This document shows, one piece after another, positions 1 through 7,691 of a DNA stretch of 64,000 bases; the stretch's first letter is position 1, and each line of letters begins with the position of its first letter. A program made the position numbers and the translations under genes. The stretch is from Candidatus Lokiarchaeota archaeon. GTDB lineage: Archaea; Asgardarchaeota; Thorarchaeia; Thorarchaeales; Thorarchaeaceae. Location of the stretch: positions 1 through 64,000 of the forward strand of contig WJIL01000108.1 in the NCBI GenBank assembly GCA_014730275.1, in the 5' to 3' direction. Below the pieces are notes generated by a model, which saw nothing but the letters and a program-made list of their open reading frames with translations, ran no database searches and was not told where the DNA came from.

Positions 1-333
1 AGCGATTCGCAGAAGATAGCCGATAGAGTTTATACCACTGGCGAGTTAGGCAGGGGAACCAAGGAGCAATCCTTGGTAGTCCATGGAAATGATGAATGGA
101 CGCTTGTAACTGGATGCGCTCATCCCGGGTTGGAAACCATTCTTGAGAAAGCAGAGGAATTTGGGAAGATTCATTGTGTAATCGGGGGTTTCCATGGTTT
201 CAGTAGGCTCTATGCACTTGAACACATACCACTCATTATTCCCTGCCACTGCACCAGCAAGAAGAAAGAAATCCACGAGTTGTACAAGCTCTCAAGCAAG
301 CGGTGTGGTGCCGGTCTGGATATCGAGGTCTAG
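1..333 (+). CDS. metallo-beta-lactamase fold hydrolase, C-terminal part (cut by window start)
   Basis: The frame is open from base 1 to a TAG at 331-333 and gives the last 110 residues of a protein whose start lies outside the window. It contains TGCAHPG, then GGFHGF, then PCHCTSKKKE. This order (a Cys-His pair, a GGFH and a terminal HC metal-ligand motif) is typical of the metallo-beta-lactamase subfamily that includes archaeal proteins annotated as 7,8-dihydropterin-6-methyl-4-(beta-D-ribofuranosyl)-aminobenzene-5'-phosphate synthase-like hydrolases. The family assignment is firm at fold level; the substrate cannot be told because the N-terminal HxHxDH motif is missing here. The gene converges on the DJ-1 gene with a one-base gap, so both probably terminate within each other. 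Confidence 0.75.
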   Translation, partial: SDSQKIADRVYTTGELGRGTKEQSLVVHGNDEWTLVTGCAHPGLETILEKAEEFGKIHCVIGGFHGFSRLYALEHIPLIIPCHCTSKKKEIHELYKLSSKRCGAGLDIEV

Positions 334-334
334 G

Positions 335-943
335 CTAGCTATCGGGTCTTAGCGATGCTGGAATCTCTAACTCATCAGCAACTGTAGTGACAACCTGTCC
401 ATCATATACTAATTCTAGAATTTTCAAACCTGCAGCCAAAGTCGACGTGACGCCACCGGCGGTCAGTACATCTCCATCAAGAATCACTCGATCAGCACTC
501 ACTTCGCAATACTCGCCAAGCTCATCGCGAACACTATGATGTGTAGATGCTGTTTTGTCGGATAGAATGCCAGCCTTCGCAAGAATCAACGCTCCGGTGC
601 AGACCGATGCAATTGGTTTCTTCTTGCTGAAATTCTGAATTTTCGAGAGAATATCGTCATTTTTCATGACCTCCCTGATTCCACTGCCGCCTGGTACTAC
701 TACCAAGTCGTATGAAGAGAAATCCAAGTCCGAAACATGAGGCATCAACAAAAGACCATTGGCACACCGTATTGGTTTCTTTGAAGCTAGGATCTCAACT
801 TCTAGGGGATGACCAGTGTTGAGCAAACCTTCCTCTTCGAGTGTCTTCACACAAGCCAGCACTTCATAGATACCTACGATATCAAGCTCTTCAGCTTCAG
901 GAAATGCAAGAATGCCAACTCTCTGTATGTCCTTCCAATTCAT
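335..943 (-). CDS. DJ-1/PfpI family protein
   Basis: 202 residues, the full length of a class I glutamine amidotransferase-like (DJ-1/PfpI) domain. The nucleophile elbow is ASVCTGALIL with Cys115, preceded by VVVPGG (about 82-86) and followed by an ASTHH segment. The wording around the Cys and the THH resembles isonitrile hydratase/ThiJ-type members rather than PfpI proteases, but substrate cannot be assigned. The ATG is preceded by a clear GGAGGT ribosome binding site. It lies 33 bases downstream of the larA-like gene on the same strand, so the two are probably cotranscribed. DJ-1 relatives include glyoxalase/deglycase and hydratase activities; which applies here is unknown. Confidence 0.8.
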   Translation of the reverse strand: MNWKDIQRVGILAFPEAEELDIVGIYEVLACVKTLEEEGLLNTGHPLEVEILASKKPIRCANGLLLMPHVSDLDFSSYDLVVVPGGSGIREVMKNDDILSKIQNFSKKKPIASVCTGALILAKAGILSDKTASTHHSVRDELGEYCEVSADRVILDGDVLTAGGVTSTLAAGLKILELVYDGQVVTTVADELEIPASLRPDS

Positions 944-976
944 TATTTCTTACCTCCACGAATAAGACGTAGCAGA

Positions 977-2242
977 TTACTCACTTAGCTGGGGCACTAC
1001 ATTCCCACTATCCCGAACGATAAGCACATCCATATCAGGACCCAATTTCTCGTATGCCATATCTACAGCTGCTTGCGGAGAAGGCGCTTTTTTCAGATTG
1101 ATACTTTCAACGGTCTCCTCGCTCATCTCAGTGACCATCCAAAGCTCCTTATTCGCTAGAAAAGGAGGAATTGATCCGATTTTGTGCGCACCCAGTTCAT
1201 AGTGCTCTTGCATTTCCTCAAATCGCTTGACAAGCCCCTCAACGGAATCGGCACACTGCATCATTTCAGTGTATTCTTCATTTCCGATTCCTCCAGGACA
1301 GGCAACCATCAGTGCCATGATGCCTCCATCTCTAACAACATCCTTAGTGTTCTCAAATCCTTTGGCACCTTGATAGAGATCATGATCTAGAGGGGGATAA
1401 ACAACAGAAAGGAGAAGATCAACCTTATTCTCAATAGAAGGAGCATAGATTTCTTCTGCGAGCTCAGCACCTTTGTAAAGCTGTTTGAATATGTCGCCAG
1501 CTACTGCTCCGACGATTCTTCCCTCGCCATCCTGAACAACATTGATACCAAAGGTTGGATAATCATTCACAACCTTCCCAACAGCCTCTTCCATGTCCTC
1601 ATGGAGAGGGTTACCTTTCAATGCAAGGACGTTTGCCCGTTCATCCAGAGCCATACTGTGATTCCGCTCAACCGTCATGTACTCGGCTATACCGGGTAGA
1701 ATGCTCTTTCTTCCTCCAGTGTATCCTGCGAAATAATGAGGTTCAATGGAATTGATGGCAATGATAGCATCAAACTCGGTGATTGTCTTGTTGAATTTCA
1801 GAGGTGTTCCTCTGCTGGTTTCACCGTAATCCACCATTTCATCGTTCTTGCAATCATGCAGAATAACACGGTCTTTGAGTTCTTCATAGAATTGACCGAG
1901 AATCTGTTCACGAAGATCTTTCTCGGTTGGTTTGGCATGAGTTCCACTTGCGACAATAATTTTGAAATCTACATCTTCAAGATAAAGAAGAACAACCTTC
2001 AATATCTCGGGAGTGGGTGTTCGCCGGGCGTAGTCATTAACAATTACGAGAAATGAATCGTGAGATGCGATGAATTCCTCAAAAGAGGGTGAATCAATAG
2101 GTGATTCCAGGGCGTCGTCCACAATTTGGGCAGGATCCATGTCCACATCCACAGGTTGGGGTTCGACCACTTGTACATCACAGGATTCAGGAATATCTAT
2201 AGTTGTCTTCTCTCCAGCATAGAGTACGTCAAATTTCAACAA
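977..2242 (-). CDS. larA: LarA-type nickel-pincer racemase (lactate racemase family)
   Basis: 421 residues, matching the LarA/DUF2088 family length. Visible family motifs are DYARRTPTPEIL (about 70-81), GTHAKPT, then IEPHYFAGYTGGRKSILPG and KGNPLHEDMEEA. In LarA the lysine of the GGRKS segment binds the nickel-pincer nucleotide and nearby histidines act in hydride transfer; the equivalent GTH, PH and RNH histidines are present. LarA homologues racemise or epimerise various 2-hydroxy acids, so lactate is only the default substrate. No larB, larC or larE cofactor genes are in the window. Start is TTG (two in tandem) behind a GGTGA ribosome binding site. Probably an operon with the DJ-1 gene. 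Confidence 0.85.
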   Translation of the reverse strand: MLKFDVLYAGEKTTIDIPESCDVQVVEPQPVDVDMDPAQIVDDALESPIDSPSFEEFIASHDSFLVIVNDYARRTPTPEILKVVLLYLEDVDFKIIVASGTHAKPTEKDLREQILGQFYEELKDRVILHDCKNDEMVDYGETSRGTPLKFNKTITEFDAIIAINSIEPHYFAGYTGGRKSILPGIAEYMTVERNHSMALDERANVLALKGNPLHEDMEEAVGKVVNDYPTFGINVVQDGEGRIVGAVAGDIFKQLYKGAELAEEIYAPSIENKVDLLLSVVYPPLDHDLYQGAKGFENTKDVVRDGGIMALMVACPGGIGNEEYTEMMQCADSVEGLVKRFEEMQEHYELGAHKIGSIPPFLANKELWMVTEMSEETVESINLKKAPSPQAAVDMAYEKLGPDMDVLIVRDSGNVVPQLSE

Positions 2243-2282
2243 GCTTCACCATGTCTACATCAGTATTTGACAATAATAGTAT

Positions 2283-2321
2283 AGCCAAATGGGAAAAAGA
2301 GATTCTCTATCCCACTTGGCT
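2283..2321 (-). terminator. hairpin downstream of the TspO-like gene
   Basis: On the minus strand an AGCCAAGTGGGA arm pairs with TCCCATTTGGCT (one G-T pair), enclosing a shorter AGAGA/TCTCT stem and a T5 run. It sits 19 bases after the TspO-like stop and just before the larA start region, so it could end one transcript or lie in the leader of the next. Seen in sequence; function inferred. Confidence 0.45.
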
Positions 2322-2339
2322 CATTCCTTCAATGCGGAA

Positions 2340-3116
2340 CTAGAAGGAGACTATTTCTGCTTCCCGCAAAGCTACTATGATTATGGAAATTGTAACTACC
2401 GCGGCAACCACACCCGCAGTAATGCCAATGAGGGGATAGGTCGCAAGCTGTTTCACAACTACCCCAGTAGATGCCCATATGACTACTAAGCCGAACGCGA
2501 TGTCTTTTCGCATAAAGAGCATAAGAAGTGTTAACACTAGTGCAACTACCAACATGATAACTGTCAACATCACCTGCGTAGGTATCGGGATTCCTGGAAT
2601 CAATACATTCAATGCCGAAGCAATACCTGCGATTGTAGCCAAGCTGATCCATCCTAGATAAACACTCACTGGAAGATGTACAGCAAGCATCTGGTTACGA
2701 GGAACATCACGTATACCGATACCCAGTCTGACATACATGATAATGAGTGAAATCAACAGGACAACAATTGGAATAACAGCTAGGACAATCTGCTCATAAT
2801 GGAACAAGAAGATCCAAGATGTGTTTCCAATTGCACCAAGGAGATGGAAGAAACTGATATCCTGAAGATACTGCTCACCTCGTTGATTTGGTCGAGCTTG
2901 AAAAACCATGAATACCGCTAACAGGACGTAGATAACGCCCCAGATGGCGAACACGTAGCCTGGTGGCGTGAAAAGATTTGGATACGCGTCAGCTACTTCT
3001 CCAGTGGTCACGCCGTTTATCGGCAAAATGTTTGCAAGCGCATCAACGACAAGTGTTGCAACTACCGCAATGATGTTTGTAATCTGTAAGATAATCGGAT
3101 TAACTCGAGATGACAT
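2340..3116 (-). CDS. TspO/MBR-related multi-pass membrane protein
   Basis: 258 residues from the chosen ATG at 3116. The protein is almost wholly hydrophobic with about seven to eight membrane segments. Near the N-terminus it carries LFTPPGYVFAIWGVIYVLL, the signature seen in tryptophan-rich sensory/TspO-related proteins of the long, bacterial-archaeal type (P-x-G-Y-x-F-x-I-W-G-x-I-Y). A further in-frame start exists at 3179, but TTTATTAA lies about 28 bases ahead of 3116, fitting a leaderless mRNA starting there. TspO relatives bind porphyrins or other hydrophobic ligands; this longer branch has no settled function. It ends in a hairpin and is separate from the larA operon. Confidence 0.65.
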   Translation of the reverse strand: MSSRVNPIILQITNIIAVVATLVVDALANILPINGVTTGEVADAYPNLFTPPGYVFAIWGVIYVLLAVFMVFQARPNQRGEQYLQDISFFHLLGAIGNTSWIFLFHYEQIVLAVIPIVVLLISLIIMYVRLGIGIRDVPRNQMLAVHLPVSVYLGWISLATIAGIASALNVLIPGIPIPTQVMLTVIMLVVALVLTLLMLFMRKDIAFGLVVIWASTGVVVKQLATYPLIGITAGVVAAVVTISIIIVALREAEIVSF

Positions 3117-3200
3117 ACTATTAATGTGATAACTATTGTTAATAAACCTACTTGATGGTAAAAAAAGGCCGGCTTTCATCGAGGATTATAGATGCATATT

Positions 3201-3947
3201 TCATTCAGCCTTGATAGGAGCCCCACAATAGGGACAAAATCGGTCCTCTTCTCTTAACTCAAAACCACAGTACTCACAAGCACGTACGTGTTTGGCCGGG
3301 TATTCTGTAACTCTAAGTGGCGTAGAAGTCTTGGTTCCAGTATTTGGATCAAACCAGACATTGGTCTCACCTTTACGTTTTCCTTCCACAATGTGACGCC
3401 TGACTTTTTCTTCAGGCAGTCCTGTTTCTTCTGCCGCATCATCTACGCTCTTTGCATCCCCGCGCTCCAGTTCTTCGATTACTCGTGATTGGTTTTGTTG
3501 GGATTTGGCTGAAGATCCCAAGAAAGAAATCACTAAGACTGCAATTGGAATTACGAACCAGACAGTTCCGGTCAAAAAGAAAAGGAGGAGTAGCACTGCA
3601 ATAGGAATCAACACTCCTGCCGTAATCCCTTGTTCTTTCCTCCGTTGTGTTTCGTAAATTGGTTCTTGAATACCCCCAGTCTTGCCAATACGGGAACCCG
3701 AGAATGAAGATTTGGCATCAGGCGCCTTCCAATAATCAATATCACTGGCTCTACGAGTAATCTCTCGATCTTTGTGAATGCTTAATGCGAAAACAACTAG
3801 AAGTACTACGAGCGGAACGAGAAACCAAACGAAATGTGTGAGCATCATCATGATAAGAAGTACTGCAATGGGAATAGCCAGTCCCCATGGATCATCTTTC
3901 TCTCCATGTCCTCTTCTTCTCCTTCTGGGCATGTTGCTATTCTCCAT
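3201..3947 (-). CDS. membrane protein with C-terminal zinc ribbon
   Basis: 248 residues. The N-terminus is very basic (RRRRRGHGEK), followed by two hydrophobic hairpins (about 22-56 and 108-143) of similar wording (IPIAVLL...WFxxPxxVL), suggesting an internal duplication. A cytosolic stretch then contains a small helical segment resembling a helix-turn-helix (SVDDAAEETGLPEEKVRRHI) and a C-terminal zinc ribbon with CEYCGF and CPYCGAP. No enzyme family is recognised. The combination of paired membrane hairpins and a zinc-ribbon tail suggests a membrane-anchored binding or sensor protein, but that is inference. Confidence 0.7.
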   Translation of the reverse strand: MENSNMPRRRRRGHGEKDDPWGLAIPIAVLLIMMMLTHFVWFLVPLVVLLVVFALSIHKDREITRRASDIDYWKAPDAKSSFSGSRIGKTGGIQEPIYETQRRKEQGITAGVLIPIAVLLLLFFLTGTVWFVIPIAVLVISFLGSSAKSQQNQSRVIEELERGDAKSVDDAAEETGLPEEKVRRHIVEGKRKGETNVWFDPNTGTKTSTPLRVTEYPAKHVRACEYCGFELREEDRFCPYCGAPIKAE

Positions 3948-4090
3948 TCACGAGTTTGTGCGCCGTGTAATTGCTAGTCCAGACTGCTTATTGCTCTTTG
4001 GGGGATTGGAATGGGTTTCGTTTAGAACAAGTTTCCTCAGATACGAAACATCAAAAGCAGCCACAACAATAACGACATGAGCTGAATCAT

Positions 4091-4426
4091 GTGCAGGAAA
4101 AATTGACTGGGCAGCTATCCTCAAAGGAACTTGCTGAACTTAGGAAGTTAAAAATTGTCAGGAAGATGCTCAGAGAATTGAAGAAGAAAGGAAAAAGTGC
4201 AGATATACCAATCTGTCCTAACTGTAAGAGCGCTCGCTTGATTCGACTAACCTCTTTTCGTGATCTTGGTTACATCGGCAGTTTCCATCCTGCGTACTAC
4301 TGCTTGGAATGTGGTTGGTATGGCCGTAATCTCACGCTCATGTCTAATCGAGATATGAAAAATGCGGTGCTGGAAGATTTGCATGAGAACTTCGGCAATC
4401 TTCTTGAGAATGATTCCTCGATCTGA
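4091..4426 (+). CDS. small zinc-ribbon protein
   Basis: 111 residues from a GTG start; an overlapping ATG two bases upstream is in a frame that stops after five codons. A lysine-rich helical N-terminus (about 10-35) is followed by a four-cysteine zinc ribbon: CPNC at about 42-45 and CLEC at about 75-78. The C-terminal third is an acidic helix. No named family recognised. It is divergent from the zinc-ribbon membrane protein and converges on the endonuclease III gene with a three-base gap. Confidence 0.7.
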   Translation: MQEKLTGQLSSKELAELRKLKIVRKMLRELKKKGKSADIPICPNCKSARLIRLTSFRDLGYIGSFHPAYYCLECGWYGRNLTLMSNRDMKNAVLEDLHENFGNLLENDSSI

Positions 4427-4429
4427 ATG

Positions 4430-5110
4430 CTATAGTGATGCATAGTAGTCACAGTGCTCATTGAGGAAACATTTTTCGCAAAGTGGATTTTGGGCCTTAC
4501 AGATTCCTCGACCATGTTTAACCAAGTTTCTGTTCAATGAAAATACACAATCATGTGGTATTATTTCTTCAAGCACTACGTGTGCCTTCTCCCGCGAAGT
4601 GTCCTGATCAATAAGACCAAGGCGCTTTGTTACTCGCCAGACATGGGTGTCAACTGGCAGTGCTGGGCGACCAAACGAGAATAGTAGAATAATCGCTGCT
4701 GTCTTCGGGCCAACCCCATGCAAGGAAGTGAGCCAGTTCTTTGCTTCGTCAAGGGGCATGTCATTAAGCAAAGACAGGTCCAATTCTCCGACTCGGCTTT
4801 GTATTTTCGCCAACGCGGCCTTGATTCGTTCCGCCTTGATGTTATAGAGACCAGAGCAATTGATGGCTTCGGCCACTTCTTCTTGTGGCGCTTTTAGCAG
4901 GAGTTCCCAAGAATCGAAACGTTCTTTCAGGGATTCAAATGCTCTTCTTGAATTAACATCCGTTGTATTCTGGCTCAAAATGGTGAGTATGAGCTCATCG
5001 ATTGGTGGAAGGCGTCGTTCATGAATAATATCGCCGTAGTTTTCTATCAAAATCCGACATGTATCACGAGCCTTCTGTTTTCGTCTTGGAAAGTCAGGCA
5101 TCTTTATCAC
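4430..5110 (-). CDS. nth: endonuclease III (DNA glycosylase/AP lyase)
   Basis: 226 residues, typical length. The helix-hairpin-helix is LHGVGPKTAA with the catalytic lysine at 136, followed by VDTHVWRV with the catalytic aspartate at 154. The C-terminus has the C-x6-C-x2-C-x5-C [4Fe-4S] loop (CKAQNPLCEKCFLNEHC). ILSQNTTD near residue 44 matches the conserved LSxQTxD segment. It excises oxidised pyrimidines and cleaves abasic sites in base excision repair. Start at the first ATG; a second ATG three codons later is equally possible. Confidence 0.95.
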   Translation of the reverse strand: MIKMPDFPRRKQKARDTCRILIENYGDIIHERRLPPIDELILTILSQNTTDVNSRRAFESLKERFDSWELLLKAPQEEVAEAINCSGLYNIKAERIKAALAKIQSRVGELDLSLLNDMPLDEAKNWLTSLHGVGPKTAAIILLFSFGRPALPVDTHVWRVTKRLGLIDQDTSREKAHVVLEEIIPHDCVFSLNRNLVKHGRGICKAQNPLCEKCFLNEHCDYYASL

Positions 5111-5263
5111 TCCTCGGCTCCAATCTACGCTAGATGATACGAGGGTTTTGTATTATTCTTGACAGAAGTGTGAAATGAGGCAAATTTAGACTGTTGGTTC
5201 CTCGGTTTACGTACATGTGCCAATCCTTTTGTTTATTCTATCTTCTTGCTTTTACTGATAACG

Positions 5264-5683
5264 ATGAAGGTGGTCGTCATCTACGAAAGCACAAGAGGAA
5301 GAACAGAAGCCATGGCCAAAGCAATTTGTGAAGGTGTTAATTCAAATGGTCAAGAATGCGAAATTGTTAACGCCAAGGACTTCGAAGAATTGAAAGACAC
5401 TTGTGCTTTGGCGGTAGGCAGTTCAACACGAATGAAAAAGGCACTTCCTCATGTGAGACGATTGCTCGCAGAGATGAAAGATCTTGAAGGAATACCAAGT
5501 GCAGCTTTTGGCTCGTATGGGTGGAGCGGGGAGGCCCCAGACACGATTGCTGAAGAACTGAAGAGACTCGGAGGCTCACTTGTTGAAAATCAACCAGTCA
5601 AGGCAAAGGAAATGCCTAACAGAAATGAGCTGGAGCTCTGCAAAAATCTAGGCAAAAGACTTGCAGACTCCTGTACGAGCTAA
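5264..5683 (+). CDS. flavodoxin domain protein
   Basis: 139 residues from ATG 5264. The N-terminus MKVVVIYESTRGRTEAMAKAI is the flavodoxin FMN phosphate-binding loop (Y-x-S-x-x-G-x-T-x-x-x-A). VGSSTRMKKALPHV and FGSYGWSGEA match the following FMN-ring contacts of the flavodoxin domain found alone or in flavo-diiron (FprA-type) enzymes. It therefore probably serves as a one-domain electron carrier. A TTG six codons upstream would extend the frame, but TTTGTTTATT lies about 27 bases ahead of 5264, consistent with a leaderless start there. It is a monocistronic gene ahead of the ABC exporter. Confidence 0.85.
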   Translation: MKVVVIYESTRGRTEAMAKAICEGVNSNGQECEIVNAKDFEELKDTCALAVGSSTRMKKALPHVRRLLAEMKDLEGIPSAAFGSYGWSGEAPDTIAEELKRLGGSLVENQPVKAKEMPNRNELELCKNLGKRLADSCTS

Positions 5684-5765
5684 CGTGTTTATTCATCTGC
5701 TCCAAATGTAGGGTTCACAACCCTTATCATATTCTTGTAGCGACCAGTATCTAGGGATGGCATGA

Positions 5766-7691
5766 ATGGGTTACGTATGGCGATTGACTAAATACGCCCT
5801 CAAGCACTGGGGTCATTTCATAGGCTACCTTGCTTGTGCAGGAATTGGCTCACTCTTCAACGTGCTAACGCCCCTCGTACTTGTGAGTATCATCGATGAT
5901 GTCCTCCCGAGTGCACAATATGAACTAATACTGCCATACGTTTTGATTTACATTACGTTAAGTGGACTCTATGCTGTTTTTGATATCGCTGGAAGGTATG
6001 GTGCAGCACTTACCGCTCAGAACGTAATCTATGATTTACGAAGTGAGCTATATGATAGCCTTTTGGAGAAAGACCTCGCATTCTATGATGAAAACGAAAC
6101 TGGCAAGCTTCTAGCCAGGGTTACCACAGATGTCACAACTATGCGGCATTTCCTGTATTGGGGCTACAGGGTTGTCTTTATTGCTATTGCAACCCTCATA
6201 GGAACCTATGCAGTTATGTTCACATTAAGCATCGAGCTGACAATCTACATGCTGCTGGCCCTTCCATTTATTGTGACATTCATCTATCTCTTCGCAAAAC
6301 GGGTACGACCTGTCTTCTACGAGGCCCGGAGCCAGTATGGTACTCTCAGCTCAGTTTTGTCCGAGAACGTAACAGGCATGAAGGTTGTCAAAGCGTATAC
6401 AGCAACTGATCGAGAGTATGATAGAGTACAAGAAGAAAATGAGAAGTTCTATGAGACTCGAACTGAAGCTCTTCGACTTCTTTCACTGTACAGACCATTG
6501 CTCCCTGCAGTTCTTGGATTAATAACCGGCATTCTCATCTACTATGGAGGGTTCTCTTTCACCCTTGGCGGGATTAGTTATGGCCGTTTTGTTGGTTTTA
6601 TCAGCTTGGTAAGCATGCTGTATCTTCCTGCCCGATTTCTTAGCTGGGGAGTTGGCATGTATCAAAGAGCGTCAGCATCAGGTGAACGAACATTCTACAT
6701 TTTGGATCACGAAGACGAGCTGACCGAGCCAGAGGATCCTGTTCGAGTCGAGGACCTTGATGGGAGAGTTGAGTTCGATGGGGTGGATTTCAGCTACGGG
6801 GGAGATAACTGGATTCTGCGTGATATCAACCTAAGCGTTGAGCCTGGAAAAACAGTAGCACTTCTAGGTGGAACGGGGTCAGGCAAGACTAGTCTCGTTA
6901 ACCTCATTCCAAGATTCTATGATGTCGACACGCGCACTACAGTAACTTATGATTGTAAGAAATACGCCGTCGACGAGAATGGAAAGGTGGAAATAGAGGG
7001 TGAGACATACACCGTCGAAGGGGACACTGTTGAAATCAAAGGTGAGGAATACCCCGTCAAGATGCCTGGAGCAGTTCGAGTAGATGGCATCGATGTGAGA
7101 CTCTACTCCTTGGAGGATCTCAGAAGCAACATAGGAATGGTTCATCAAGACCCCTTCCTCTTCTCTGCGTCTGTAAGAGACAACATCGCGTTTGGTAATC
7201 CTCAAGCCCCATTGAAAGAGGTCAAAGAGGCAGCAAAAGCAGCAAACATTCATGACTACATCATTACGCTTGAAAACGGATACGATGCTAGGATAGGAGA
7301 AAGAGGTGTTACCCTTAGTGGGGGTCAAAAACAGAGGATTGCCATTGCCAGAGCGTTGTTGGCGAATCCGCGAATCTTGATTCTTGACGATTCAACAAGC
7401 TCTGTTGACGCTAGGACGGAAATGCTAATCCAAGAAGCGCTAGAGAAACTCATGACCGGGCGGACTACATTCATCATCACCCATAGACTCAGCACCATTC
7501 GTAATGCTGACATGATTGTGATGATGGATAGGGGGCGTGTAGTTGAGAAGGGCACTCACAAAGAACTACTAGAGAAGGATGGACTATATGCAGGTTTACA
7601 TGCTACTCTTAAACAGATGGAGATAGCAGCCCCACGAGCCCAGAGCCCACAAACATCCACCGAAGAAATGGAGGTGACGAGTGGTGGGTAG
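5766..7691 (+). CDS. ABC exporter half-transporter, degenerate-site subunit with inserted segment in the ATPase domain
   Basis: 641 residues: six membrane helices (about 15-300) then an ATPase domain. Walker A is GGTGSGKTS near residue 368, signature LSGGQKQRIAIARALL, Walker B ILILDDSTSS, and the H-loop histidine is in ITHRLSTI. The residue after the Walker B Asp is Asp rather than the catalytic Glu, as in the degenerate half of heterodimeric exporters (TM287/TM288 type). Unusually, about 45 residues (roughly 388-434) are inserted between Walker A and the Q-loop (VHQDPFLFS). They form two similar charged beta-rich units (VEIEGETYTVEGD and VEIKGEEYPVKM). Start chosen at ATG 5766; another ATG lies five bases upstream out of frame. 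Overlaps the next gene by 11 bases, implying coupled translation. Confidence 0.93.
   Translation: MGYVWRLTKYALKHWGHFIGYLACAGIGSLFNVLTPLVLVSIIDDVLPSAQYELILPYVLIYITLSGLYAVFDIAGRYGAALTAQNVIYDLRSELYDSLLEKDLAFYDENETGKLLARVTTDVTTMRHFLYWGYRVVFIAIATLIGTYAVMFTLSIELTIYMLLALPFIVTFIYLFAKRVRPVFYEARSQYGTLSSVLSENVTGMKVVKAYTATDREYDRVQEENEKFYETRTEALRLLSLYRPLLPAVLGLITGILIYYGGFSFTLGGISYGRFVGFISLVSMLYLPARFLSWGVGMYQRASASGERTFYILDHEDELTEPEDPVRVEDLDGRVEFDGVDFSYGGDNWILRDINLSVEPGKTVALLGGTGSGKTSLVNLIPRFYDVDTRTTVTYDCKKYAVDENGKVEIEGETYTVEGDTVEIKGEEYPVKMPGAVRVDGIDVRLYSLEDLRSNIGMVHQDPFLFSASVRDNIAFGNPQAPLKEVKEAAKAANIHDYIITLENGYDARIGERGVTLSGGQKQRIAIARALLANPRILILDDSTSSVDARTEMLIQEALEKLMTGRTTFIITHRLSTIRNADMIVMMDRGRVVEKGTHKELLEKDGLYAGLHATLKQMEIAAPRAQSPQTSTEEMEVTSGG

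Noticed and set aside
46-276. 76-residue frame antisense to the metallo-beta-lactamase-fold gene
   Set aside because: The plus strand carries clear HPG, GGFH and PCHC family motifs; the antisense frame has no domain or ribosome binding site.
2329-2652. 107-residue minus-strand frame rich in Tyr/His/Cys inside the TspO-like gene
   Set aside because: It is the shifted shadow of the hydrophobic reading frame; composition is that of an off-frame translation.
6879-7328. 149-residue frame antisense to the first ABC subunit
   Set aside because: It covers the ATPase domain whose Walker A, signature and Walker B motifs are intact on the plus strand.
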